Source: Novosphingobium album (ex Hu et al. 2023) (lineage in GTDB: Bacteria > Pseudomonadota > Alphaproteobacteria > Sphingomonadales > Sphingomonadaceae). Taken from it: DNA of 64,000 bases. The notes under the pieces were generated by a model that made no database searches, was not told where the DNA came from, and saw only the letters and a list, made by a program, of their open reading frames with translations. A program made the translations under genes and the position numbers. Positions within the stretch are counted from its first letter, which is position 1, and the number at the start of each line of letters is the position of its first letter. The stretch covers positions 62,001-126,000 of the forward strand of contig NZ_JALHLE010000002.1 in the NCBI RefSeq assembly GCF_022832385.1, read 5' to 3'. Positions 28,739-37,209 of this stretch are shown here, in pieces.

Positions 28739-29673
28739 GGTTTGTAGTCGGGCAGTGTCTGCCCCTTGATCAGGGCGCCAGCACCCTGCTCGTCGATCTT
28801 CTCGGTCACGTTGCGCAGCGCCTTGCTGGTCGCGCGTAAGTCGCGGATGGCCGCTTCAGCCGCCGGCAGCGTACTCTGCGAAACCCGATCGAGCGCTGGC
28901 TGCGCGTGTGCCATGGTCTTGTTGAGCTGATCCATCGACTTCTGTGCCGAAGCCAGCGTCTGGCGCAACTGCACGGCGAGCGAATTGCCTTCGCTGCCCA
29001 GCAGGTCGCTCGCCTTGTCGGACACGCCCTGAAACGAGGCCAGCGTCTGGGTTGCCTGATCAAGAGTGCCCTGCAGCTCGACCAGCGTCTTGCGTACTTC
29101 GGGTGCGGCGACGGCCAGATCACGCGTCATCTTGTTTGTATTCTGGAGGATACCGCCAATCGCCTTGCGGTTATCCTCGGACATCAACAGGTTGAGATTC
29201 TCGGTCAGTGTCGCCAGCCGCTCCATCAGCAGCGGGGCATTGGCCAGCACTTCGCTGAGCCCGCCCCGGGTGGTGGGAATGACCGGCACGCCTTCCGGTC
29301 CCGGCTCGGTCAGCAGCGGCGCGCCTTTCTTAGCGCCTTCCAGCTGGATGTCGGACACACCGGTAAAGCTGCCCTGTATCGTCGCCGAGGTGCCGATGGT
29401 GACCGGCACGTGCTCATCCACCTTGATCCGTACGCGCACAAAGCTGGGATCCTTGCGCCACAACTCTATCCCCTTCACCTGACCGACACGCACGCCGGAA
29501 TAGGCGACTTCCGACCCCTTCGCGAGCCCGTCGACCGACTGCTTGAAGAAGATGTCGTATTCGTTCTGCGCGCCCTGGTTCAGCCGCGCGAGCCACAGGA
29601 CAAAGGCCGCCAGCGCCGCCAGCAGCACCAGCGTGACAGCTCCTACCCAGACATTATTGGCCCGTGTTTCCAT
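28735..29673 (-). CDS. mlaD: MlaD family substrate-binding (MCE domain) protein
   Basis: A 312-residue inner-membrane anchored MCE protein that carries phospholipid between the membranes. There is one N-terminal transmembrane helix (VGAVTLVLLAALAAFVLWLA). The MCE domain (about residues 38-115) contains FKQSVDGLAKGSEVAYSGVR and VGQVKGIEL. A long helical tail with coiled-coil character follows (TLTENLNLLMSE; QTLASAQKSMDQLNKTMAHA). It is longer than E. coli MlaD (183 residues) and closer to the alphaproteobacterial form. It starts 9 bases after mlaF and is coupled to the lipoprotein gene by GTGA. Confidence 0.93.
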   Translation of the reverse strand: METRANNVWVGAVTLVLLAALAAFVLWLARLNQGAQNEYDIFFKQSVDGLAKGSEVAYSGVRVGQVKGIELWRKDPSFVRVRIKVDEHVPVTIGTSATIQGSFTGVSDIQLEGAKKGAPLLTEPGPEGVPVIPTTRGGLSEVLANAPLLMERLATLTENLNLLMSEDNRKAIGGILQNTNKMTRDLAVAAPEVRKTLVELQGTLDQATQTLASFQGVSDKASDLLGSEGNSLAVQLRQTLASAQKSMDQLNKTMAHAQPALDRVSQSTLPAAEAAIRDLRATSKALRNVTEKIDEQGAGALIKGQTLPDYKP

Positions 29674-29682
29674 GCCCTAAGC

Positions 29683-30525
29683 CTATGCCCCCGTCTTGCC
29701 TGTGCTGTCCATGGCGCTTTCCACTTCGGGATCGCCCTTGGCCGCCAGTGCCGCCCGGCCACGCGGGCCGTTGAAGTATTCCTGAATCCACGGGTGATCG
29801 AGCGCGAGCAGTTCCGGGATCGTGCCGACCGCGATCACCTGCCGGTCGGCGATCACCGCCACCCGGTCGCAGATCGCGTAGAGCGTGTCGAGATCGTGGG
29901 TAATCAGGAAAACGGTGAGTCCCAGCGTCTCCTTGAGCTCGCGCGTCAGGCTGTCGAACGCGGCCGCGCCGATCGGATCGAGGCCGGCGGTCGGCTCGTC
30001 AAGGAACAGCAGCTCCGGATCGAGCGCCAGCGCGCGGGCGAGGCCGGCGCGCTTCTTCATGCCGCCTGACAGTTCGCTCGGATACTTGTATGCCGCCTCT
30101 TCCGGCAGGCCGGACAGGCGCACCTTGAACCGCGCGATCTCGCTTCGCAGGTCCGGCGCTATCTCCGGGTAGAACTGCTTGAGCGGCACTTCGACGTTCT
30201 CGCCCACGGTCAGCGTGGAGAACAGCGCGCCGCCCTGGAACAGCACGCCCCAACGCGAGCGGATGTCGATCCCCGCCTCCTCGTGTGGCTGGAGCATGTC
30301 GTGCCCGAGCACTTCGACCCGGCCTGCAGTGGGATGCTGCAGCCCGATGATCGAGCGCATCAGCACCGACTTTCCGGTGCCCGATCCGCCGACGACGCCA
30401 ATCACCTCGCCCTTGCGCACCCTGAGCGAGAGATCCTCGTGAATCACGTGTTCACCAAAGGCATTGCGCAGGCCTTCGACCACGATCGGGTATTCGCCCT
30501 CATAGCCGCCTGACAGATCCGTCAT
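29683..30525 (-). CDS. mlaF: Mla-type lipid ABC transporter ATP-binding protein
   Basis: A 280-residue ABC ATPase that powers retrograde or anterograde phospholipid transport with MlaE. Motifs are Walker A GGSGTGKS, the Q-loop LFQGGALFSTLT, signature LSGGMKKRAGLARAL, Walker B LLFLDEPTAGLDP and the switch His in ITHDLD. All catalytic residues are present. The start is the ATG at 30525, which overlaps the mlaE stop (ATGA); no other start gives a family-like N-terminus. It is part of the order mlaE-mlaF-mlaD-lipoprotein. Confidence 0.95.
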   Translation of the reverse strand: MTDLSGGYEGEYPIVVEGLRNAFGEHVIHEDLSLRVRKGEVIGVVGGSGTGKSVLMRSIIGLQHPTAGRVEVLGHDMLQPHEEAGIDIRSRWGVLFQGGALFSTLTVGENVEVPLKQFYPEIAPDLRSEIARFKVRLSGLPEEAAYKYPSELSGGMKKRAGLARALALDPELLFLDEPTAGLDPIGAAAFDSLTRELKETLGLTVFLITHDLDTLYAICDRVAVIADRQVIAVGTIPELLALDHPWIQEYFNGPRGRAALAAKGDPEVESAMDSTGKTGA

Positions 30526-31637
30526 TTCCAGCCGATCTCGGTGAAGAAGATCGCGAAGAACGCGTCGAGCACGATCACCGTGAAGATCGCGGTGACCACC
30601 GCCTGCGTGGTGCGGGTGCCCACTTCCTCGGCGTTGCCGGATACCTGCATGCCCTGATAGCAACCGAGCAGCGCCACGATCAGCGCGAACACCGGAGCCT
30701 TGATCAGGCCGATCCACACGTCGGTGATCGGCACCACTTCCTGCGTGCGTTGCAGGAAGGTCCAGAACGGGATGTCGAGCGCGAAGTTCGAGATGAAGGC
30801 GCCGCCGATGATAGAGAGCACCGCCGAATAGAACCCGAGCAGCGGCATCATGATCATCGAGGCGAGCACGCGCGGCACCACCAGCGCTTCCATCGGCGAG
30901 ACGCCGATCGTGCGCATGGCGTCCACTTCCTCGGTCAGCTTCATCGTGCCGATCTGCGCGGCGAAGGCCGATCCCGAGCGGCCCGCGACCATGATCGAGG
31001 TCATCAGGATGCCCAGTTCGCGCATTGACAGACGCCCGGTCAGGTTGATCGTGTAGATTTCGGCCCCGAACTGCTCGAGCTGCACCGCGCCCTGCTGCGC
31101 GATCACGATGCCGATGAGGAAGCTCATCAGCCCGATGATCCACAGCGAGTTGATGCCCACATACTGCATGTGGTGCACCAGCGCCGTACCGCGCAGCCGC
31201 GAGGGATGGCGCAGGGTGGTGAACAGCGCCGCAACCAGTTCGCCCAGAAACGCGATGGATTGCAGGAAACCATTGCCCCAGCCGATCATCACATTACCCA
31301 CGTCGCCCAGCGTGCGCATCAGCAGCGAGGGACGCGGTTGCGGCTCCGCCTCGTTCTCCTGCATGTTTCCAAGGGCAGCGAACAGCCGCCGCGCCTGTTC
31401 GCTGGCACCGGTCGTCTCGATGCCCCGATCGCGCGCATAGCTCGACACGAGCCAGGCCCCGGTGGTGTCGATGTCGGTCACTTCGGACAGGTCGATGCGC
31501 TGAAACTGGCCGTCGAGCGGCCGCAGCCGCGCGTCCAGATCTCCCAGAGAAAAGACGCGCAAGTGCCCTTTCAGCGCCAGTGTGCGGACGCTGCCATCGT
31601 CGCTCTCCGACAGGGTAAATTCCGCGTAATCCCGCAT
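30522..31637 (-). CDS. mlaE: MlaE family ABC transporter permease with an N-terminal STAS-like domain
   Basis: A 371-residue inner-membrane permease. The first 100 or so residues resemble a STAS domain (SLGDLDARLRPLDG, IDLSEVTDIDTTGAWLV), the arrangement found in alphaproteobacterial MlaE proteins that lack a separate MlaB. The permease follows with about five to six helices. Conserved pieces include NSLWIIGLMSFLIGIVIAQQ, LTGRLSMRELGILMTSIMVA and EEVDAMRTIGVSPMEALVVP. I use the ATG at 31637, where homology begins; an ATG at 31715 with AAGGA upstream would add 26 residues. It is divergent from valS, with about 150 bp between the starts, and it heads the mla operon. Confidence 0.93.
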   Translation of the reverse strand: MRDYAEFTLSESDDGSVRTLALKGHLRVFSLGDLDARLRPLDGQFQRIDLSEVTDIDTTGAWLVSSYARDRGIETTGASEQARRLFAALGNMQENEAEPQPRPSLLMRTLGDVGNVMIGWGNGFLQSIAFLGELVAALFTTLRHPSRLRGTALVHHMQYVGINSLWIIGLMSFLIGIVIAQQGAVQLEQFGAEIYTINLTGRLSMRELGILMTSIMVAGRSGSAFAAQIGTMKLTEEVDAMRTIGVSPMEALVVPRVLASMIMMPLLGFYSAVLSIIGGAFISNFALDIPFWTFLQRTQEVVPITDVWIGLIKAPVFALIVALLGCYQGMQVSGNAEEVGTRTTQAVVTAIFTVIVLDAFFAIFFTEIGWK

Positions 31638-31789
31638 CCCGGCCCGTATTGAGGGAAAAAGCGTGGACCGGCAAGTGGTTCCACGGCTGCGATGAACTGT
31701 GTCACCATTCGTCATGAAGCATCCTTGCGGCGAAAGCATGGCACTCTCGCCTTGCGCGCAAACCCGCCCGCTGGCAAAGCGCCCGCGCC

Positions 31790-34615
31790 ATGACAGAAAC
31801 CACGCCTGAAACCGCCCTGGACAAGACTTTCGACCCCGCCCAGATCGAGGCGAAGTGGTATGCCCACTGGGAAGAAAACGGCCTGTTCCACCCGGAACGC
31901 CCGGACGCGCAGCCCTTCACCATCGTGAACCCGCCGCCGAACGTCACGGGCAGCCTGCACATCGGCCACGCGCTCGACAATACGCTGCAGGACATCGTCA
32001 TCCGCTACGAACGGCTGCGCGGCAAGGACGCGCTGTGGGTGGTGGGCACTGACCATGCGGGCATTGCCACGCAGATGGTGGTCGAGCGCCAGATGGAGGC
32101 GAAGCAGGACAAGCGAACCAACTACACGCGCGAGCAGTTCATCGACAAGGTCTGGGAGTGGAAGCACGAGAGCGGCGGCACCATCACCGGCCAGCTCCGC
32201 CGTCTGGGCTGCTCGATGGACTGGAGCCGCGAGCAATTCACCATGGACCCGCACTTTACGAAGGCGGTGGTGAAGGTCTTCGTTGACCTCTACAATCAGG
32301 GCCTGATCTACCGCGACAAGCGGCTGGTGAACTGGGACCCCAAGCTCAAGACCGCGATCAGCGACCTCGAGGTGGAAACCCGCGAGGTCCAGGGCGGCTT
32401 CTGGCACTTCAAGTATCCGCTCTCGGACGGATCGGGCTTCATCACCGTCGCCACCACGCGCCCGGAAACGATGCTGGCCGACATGGCCGTGGCCGTGAAC
32501 CCGGAAGACGAGCGCTACAAGGCGCTGCTGGCGCGCAAGGCGACCGTGATCCTGCCGATCACCGGGCGCGAGATCCCGATCGTGGCCGACGAGCACGCCG
32601 ATCCGGAACTGGGCTCGGGCGCGGTGAAGATCACGCCGGGGCATGACTTCAACGACTTCGAGGTGGGCAAGCGCGCCGGGTTCAAGCCCGCCGGGATGCT
32701 CAACATGCTCGATGCCGAAGCGCATGTCTGCCAGACCGCGGACGGCCTCATCCCAGAACAGTTCCTCGGGCTCGACCGCTTCGAGGCGCGCGAGCAGATC
32801 GTCGCCGAGATGAAGGAACTGGGCTTCCTCATCCCGCACGTGGTGAAGGACAAGGAAGGCAACGACGTCGAGCACGACGCCGAGCCGCGCACGATCCAGA
32901 CGCCCTACGGCGACCGCGGCGGCGTGGTGATCGAGCCCTGGCTGACCGACCAGTGGTACGTCGATGCCGAAAAGCTCGCGCAGGCGCCGATCGAGGCGGT
33001 GCGCTCGGGCGCGATCGAAATCGTCCCGAAGACCTGGGAAAAGACCTTCTTCAACTGGATGGAGAACATCCAGCCGTGGTGCGTCAGCCGCCAGCTCTGG
33101 TGGGGGCACCGGATTCCGGCGTGGTATGGGCCTGACCTCTCGAACCCCGACAACTTCAAACAACCGCAATCTGGCAACAGAACATACGTTCCATTCGTAG
33201 CTGCTCAGGAAGACCAAGCGCTGGCGTTAGCCAGAGAATACTATGGCCCAGACATTGAAGTCTGCATCCCTGAATCCGGTGAAGGCGAATACCTCTATTC
33301 GGTTTCCAATGGTCAGCTTAGTTCTGTGACTCTGACACGTGACCCGGACGTTCTCGACACCTGGTTCTCCTCCGCGCTGTGGCCCTTCGCCACGCTCGGC
33401 TGGCCGGACGATGCCGAACTGGTGAAGCGCCACTACCCCAACGACCTGCTGATCTCCGGCTTCGACATCCTGTTCTTCTGGGATGCACGCATGGCGATGC
33501 AGGGGCTGCACTTCATGAAGGAAGTGCCGTGGAAGCGGCTCTACCTGCATGGTCTCGTACGCGCGGCGGACGGGGCGAAGATGTCCAAGTCCAAGGGCAA
33601 CGTCGTCGATCCGCTCGGCCTCATCGACCAGTACGGCGCCGATGCGCTGCGCTTCTTCATGGCCGCCATGGAGAGCCAGGGCCGCGACGTGAAGATGGAT
33701 GAGAAGCGCGTCGAGGGTTACCGTAACTTCGCCACCAAGCTGTGGAACGCCGCCCGCTTCTGCCAGAGCAACGGCATCGGCGCGAGCACCTCGGTCGCCG
33801 CGCCTACCGCCACCAGCGCGGTCAACAAGTGGATCATCGGCGAAGTCGTCGAGACCCTCGCCGAACTCGACAAGGCGATGGCCGACCTGCGCTTCGACGC
33901 AGCAGCGAACACCGTCTATCACTTCGTGTGGGACCAGTTCTGCGACTGGTACATCGAACTGGTGAAGGGCAACTTCGACGAGGAGACCAAGGCCGTCGCC
34001 GGCTGGGTGCTCGACCAGATCCTCGTCATGCTCCACCCCTTCATGCCCTTCGTCACCGAAGAGCTGTGGAGCAAGATGGGCGACCGGGAAGGCTATCCGC
34101 TGATTACCGCCGCGTGGCCTGCTCCCGAGGCGACGGTCGATGCCGATGCCAAGCGCGAGGTCGAATGGCTGATCGCGCTGATCGGCAACCTGCGCGGCGC
34201 CAAGGCCGAACTCGGCATCGCGCCGGGCGCGCGCCTGACGGCCTACCTCGCAGATCCCTCGGACGCGACCAAAGCGATCATCGGGCGCAACGGCACGGCG
34301 GTGGACCGCCTCGCCCGCCTCGATGCGATCCATTTCGAAGCGGCGCCGGCGGGCGCGGCGATGCAGGTCGGCGCCGGCGATGCGATGCTGACGATCCCGC
34401 TCGAAGGCGTGATCGACATCGCCGCCGAAAAGGCCCGTCTCGAAAAGGCGCTGGCCGCCTCGCAGAAGGAAGCCAAGTCGCTCGAAGGCCGGCTGTCGAA
34501 CCCCAAGTTCGTCGAGAAGGCCAAGCCTGAGGCGGTCGAGAAGGCTCGCGCTGATCACGCCATGCACGCGGCGGAAGCGGAACGGTTGGCAGCTGCGCTC
34601 CAGCGACTGGGGTAA
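31790..34615 (+). CDS. valS: Valyl-tRNA synthetase, with a low-GC insertion
   Basis: Class I synthetase that charges tRNA(Val) (941 residues). The HIGH motif is GSLHIGHAL, the CP1 editing domain spans about residues 200-350, the KMSKS motif is AKMSKSKGN, and a C-terminal coiled coil ([15 protein letters not shown]) ends the protein. One stretch is odd: about 65 residues between [13 protein letters not shown] and [14 protein letters not shown] (33140-33345) are poorly conserved in type. There the GC falls to about 49% against about 65-70% on either side, with rare TTA and AGA codons. Most relatives have a shorter connector there. The frame is intact and the catalytic motifs are complete, so the enzyme should work. 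Confidence 0.97.
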   Translation: MTETTPETALDKTFDPAQIEAKWYAHWEENGLFHPERPDAQPFTIVNPPPNVTGSLHIGHALDNTLQDIVIRYERLRGKDALWVVGTDHAGIATQMVVERQMEAKQDKRTNYTREQFIDKVWEWKHESGGTITGQLRRLGCSMDWSREQFTMDPHFTKAVVKVFVDLYNQGLIYRDKRLVNWDPKLKTAISDLEVETREVQGGFWHFKYPLSDGSGFITVATTRPETMLADMAVAVNPEDERYKALLARKATVILPITGREIPIVADEHADPELGSGAVKITPGHDFNDFEVGKRAGFKPAGMLNMLDAEAHVCQTADGLIPEQFLGLDRFEAREQIVAEMKELGFLIPHVVKDKEGNDVEHDAEPRTIQTPYGDRGGVVIEPWLTDQWYVDAEKLAQAPIEAVRSGAIEIVPKTWEKTFFNWMENIQPWCVSRQLWWGHRIPAWYGPDLSNPDNFKQPQSGNRTYVPFVAAQEDQALALAREYYGPDIEVCIPESGEGEYLYSVSNGQLSSVTLTRDPDVLDTWFSSALWPFATLGWPDDAELVKRHYPNDLLISGFDILFFWDARMAMQGLHFMKEVPWKRLYLHGLVRAADGAKMSKSKGNVVDPLGLIDQYGADALRFFMAAMESQGRDVKMDEKRVEGYRNFATKLWNAARFCQSNGIGASTSVAAPTATSAVNKWIIGEVVETLAELDKAMADLRFDAAANTVYHFVWDQFCDWYIELVKGNFDEETKAVAGWVLDQILVMLHPFMPFVTEELWSKMGDREGYPLITAAWPAPEATVDADAKREVEWLIALIGNLRGAKAELGIAPGARLTAYLADPSDATKAIIGRNGTAVDRLARLDAIHFEAAPAGAAMQVGAGDAMLTIPLEGVIDIAAEKARLEKALAASQKEAKSLEGRLSNPKFVEKAKPEAVEKARADHAMHAAEAERLAAALQRLG

Positions 34616-34631
34616 GAGCATAACGTCCTCC

Positions 34632-34796
34632 TCCCCCTTGATGGGGGAGGGATACGAAGGCTTGGCAGCTTGTCTGCCTTGCCGGAGTTGGGTGGAGGTG
34701 AAGACGAGCGCCACGCTTCGTCGTCACCCCCCTTCCAACTGCGCCTAGCCTCGCTGCGCTCGTCAAGGCTTAGTATCCTTCCCCCATCAAGGGGGA
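34632..34796. repeat. MITE-like palindromic element, about 165 bp
   Basis: Terminal inverted repeats of 24 bases (34632-34655 and 34773-34796), beginning TCCCCCTTGATGGGGGA, match at 23 of 24. The inside also folds back: AGTTGGGTGGAGGTGA on the left opposes TCACCCCCCTTCCAACT on the right. It contains no gene. It starts 16 bases after the valS stop and may double as its terminator. The end motif is one I associate with dispersed repeats of sphingomonad genomes. Confidence 0.75.
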
Positions 34797-34997
34797 AGAA
34801 CAACAGTGCCCCAACCGCAATTTCATTTTCCTACCCGCACAGCTTCTGCCACTCTGGCGCAATGTCCGCCCTGCCCCGCCTCCACCCTGCCTCTTCCACA
34901 CAAGGTGACAGTCCGGCGCAAGGTGACACATTCCTTTCCCTCTGGACCGTGTAAAGCGTGTCAACCTGATCTGTAACCTTGTGACTTTCACACCCCC
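34797..34997 (+). promoter_or_regulatory. Leader region of queE with two direct repeats
   Basis: CAAGGTGACA occurs twice (34901-34910 and 34919-34928), 18 bases apart, about 70-97 bp before the queE start. This spacing would place both copies on nearly the same face of the helix. No preQ1 riboswitch is recognisable. The rest of the stretch holds nothing I can name. Confidence 0.4.
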
Positions 34998-35741
34998 ATG
35001 CTGACTTTGGCCACCACCACTCCGGGCGAACCGGAACTGTTCGCCTCGCTGCAGGGCGAAGGCCCCTCGATCGGGCGGCCGAGCACCTTCGTGCGCCTCT
35101 CACGCTGCAACCTCGCCTGCCAATGGTGCGACACCGCCTACACCTGGCGTTTCGAGGGTGATAACCGCCCGCACCGCGACGACGCGGCCTTCGAGCGCAA
35201 CACCAACCAGCTCACCATGGGCGAGGAAGCAGTGGCGCAGGCCATTGCCGCGCTGCCGCCGGACCGGCTGGTCATCACCGGCGGCGAGCCGCTGTTGCAG
35301 GGCGCAGCACTGGCCCGCATGGTGGAAGCACTGAACCGCATCCGGCCGGGAATGCACATCGAAATCGAGACCAACGGCACAGTCGCCCCGCACGCCGCGC
35401 TCGATCCCATGGTCCACCAGTTCAATGTCAGCCCCAAGCTGGCGCATAGCGGCAATCCGGCCGATCTGGCCCTGATCCCGGAACGCCTCGCCGCATGGGC
35501 CGCCGATCCGCGCGCCGTGTTCAAATTCGTGGTGGCGGAACCCGGCGATCTGGCCGAAGTCCTCTCGCTACAGGAGACTTTCGCCATTCCCGGCGACCGG
35601 CTGTTCCTGATGCCCGAAGGCCGCTCCGGCGATGTCCTGCGCACCCGCAGCATCTGGCTGGCGGAATTCTGTTCGCAGAACGGTTTACGCTTCACCGATC
35701 GCTTGCACATCCACCTGTGGGGAGACACGAGAGGAACATGA
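34998..35741 (+). CDS. queE: 7-carboxy-7-deazaguanine synthase
   Basis: Radical SAM enzyme (247 residues) that converts 6-carboxytetrahydropterin to 7-carboxy-7-deazaguanine in queuosine synthesis. The QueE-type cluster motif CX3CX2C is Cys37, Cys41 and Cys44 in RCNLACQWCDTAYTW. SLQGEGPSIGRPSTFVRL precedes it, and TGGEPLLQ and IEIETNGTVAP follow. The final IHLWGD is also family-like. Its stop overlaps the start of the MATE gene (ATGA), so the two are co-translated. No other queuosine gene is in the window. Confidence 0.95.
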   Translation: MLTLATTTPGEPELFASLQGEGPSIGRPSTFVRLSRCNLACQWCDTAYTWRFEGDNRPHRDDAAFERNTNQLTMGEEAVAQAIAALPPDRLVITGGEPLLQGAALARMVEALNRIRPGMHIEIETNGTVAPHAALDPMVHQFNVSPKLAHSGNPADLALIPERLAAWAADPRAVFKFVVAEPGDLAEVLSLQETFAIPGDRLFLMPEGRSGDVLRTRSIWLAEFCSQNGLRFTDRLHIHLWGDTRGT

Positions 35742-37171
35742 ACGAGGCCTCCCCCATTCCAAGCGGTGAAGATCCCACCTGCGAAACCGAAGTTCCGCCG
35801 CAGGAGCTTCCCACGATCAGGGGCGACCTCACGCAGGGTCCGATCCTGAAGACGCTGCTGCTGTTCTCGGTGCCGATGCTGCTGTCGAACGTGTTGCAGA
35901 CCCTGAACGGCTCGGTCAACGCGATCTGGGTCGGCCGGCTTCTGGGCGAAAGCGCGCTGGCCGCCACTGCCAATGCCAACGTGCTGATGTTCCTGCTCTA
36001 TGCCGCGATCTTCGGCTTCGGCATGGCCACCACGGTGCGCATCGGCCAGCATTTCGGCGCACGCGACATCCTGGCCGCGCGCAAGACGTTCGGTTCGGGC
36101 ACGGGCTTTTCCGCGGCACTTGCGATTGCCGTGGCCATCGCGGGGTGGGTCTACGGCCCCGCCATGCTCCACGCGATGAGCACGCCCGATGCCAGCAGGG
36201 AAGAAGCCCTGGCCTACCTTCGGGTGATGTTCTTGGCGCTGCCCATCGCGTCGGTCGGCCTGATGGTCTCGATGGCGATGCGCGGCGCGGGCGATTCCAA
36301 GACGCCGATGTTCGCGATGATCCTGACGGTGGTCATCGACGCCGTGCTCAATCCGGTGCTGATCATGGGCTTCGGCCCGATCCCGCAACTGGGCATCACC
36401 GGGTCTGCGGCGGCCACCGCCTTCGCCAACATCGCGGGGCTGGTCTATCAGGTCTGGCGCATCTACCGGCAGGACCTGCCGATGCGCCTGCGTGGGCACG
36501 AACTGGGCTATTTCCTGCCGCGCAGCGAGGACTTGCGCTACATCGTCACCAAGGGCCTGCCGATGGGTGCGCAGATGCTGATCGTCTCCTCCGCCAGCCT
36601 GATCATGGTCGGTCTCGTCAACCGCGAAGGGCTCGACGCCGCCGCTGCTTACGGCGCATCGCTGCAGCTGTGGAACTACCTGCAGATGCCGGCCATGGCG
36701 ATCAGTTCGGCGGTCAGCGCCATGGTCGCGCAGTCGCTGGGCGCGGGCGATCATGGCCGCGTCGGCAAGGTGACGATCACCGGCATGTTCACGAACCTCG
36801 TGATGTCGACGACCGTGGCAGCACTGATCGTCGGCTTCGACCATACGCTGCTGGCGCTGTTCCTGGGCGGCGACAGCCCGGCCATGCCGATCGCCGAACA
36901 TATCCAGCTGGTCTGCACGGCTTCGTTCGTGATCGTCTCGATCACCGTGATCCTGACCGGCACGATGCGCGCCTATGGCGCCGTGGTGGCGCCGCTGGTG
37001 ATCATGTTCCTGGGGCTCTATCCGGGGCGTCTGGGCTTCTACTGGCTGGCGCGTCCGGTGATCGACAGCGAGGCGGTGTGGTGGGCCTATCCGGTCGGCT
37101 CGGTGCTGACCGTGGTGCTGACGCTGGGCTACTACCGCTTCGGCAAGTGGCGCAGCGCGTTCAGCATGTGA
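35738..37171 (+). CDS. MATE family efflux transporter
   Basis: A 477-residue inner-membrane antiporter of the multidrug and toxin extrusion family, with about 12 transmembrane helices in two similar halves. The N-terminal half begins GPILKTLLLFSVPMLLSNVL and the second ITKGLPMGAQM-like, VTKGLPMGAQMLIVSS. The first 40 residues are a hydrophilic extension. The substrate cannot be told. The ATG at 35738 overlaps the queE stop. No regulator is adjacent. Confidence 0.93.
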   Translation: MNEASPIPSGEDPTCETEVPPQELPTIRGDLTQGPILKTLLLFSVPMLLSNVLQTLNGSVNAIWVGRLLGESALAATANANVLMFLLYAAIFGFGMATTVRIGQHFGARDILAARKTFGSGTGFSAALAIAVAIAGWVYGPAMLHAMSTPDASREEALAYLRVMFLALPIASVGLMVSMAMRGAGDSKTPMFAMILTVVIDAVLNPVLIMGFGPIPQLGITGSAAATAFANIAGLVYQVWRIYRQDLPMRLRGHELGYFLPRSEDLRYIVTKGLPMGAQMLIVSSASLIMVGLVNREGLDAAAAYGASLQLWNYLQMPAMAISSAVSAMVAQSLGAGDHGRVGKVTITGMFTNLVMSTTVAALIVGFDHTLLALFLGGDSPAMPIAEHIQLVCTASFVIVSITVILTGTMRAYGAVVAPLVIMFLGLYPGRLGFYWLARPVIDSEAVWWAYPVGSVLTVVLTLGYYRFGKWRSAFSM

Positions 37172-37209
37172 GGATGCGGTCCTCCCCGGCGCGCGGGGAG
37201 GAATGAAGG

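Noticed and set aside
34626..34798. Valine tRNA or other tRNA next to valS
   Set aside because: The folded structure is a long hairpin of inverted repeats without anticodon or T-loop features.
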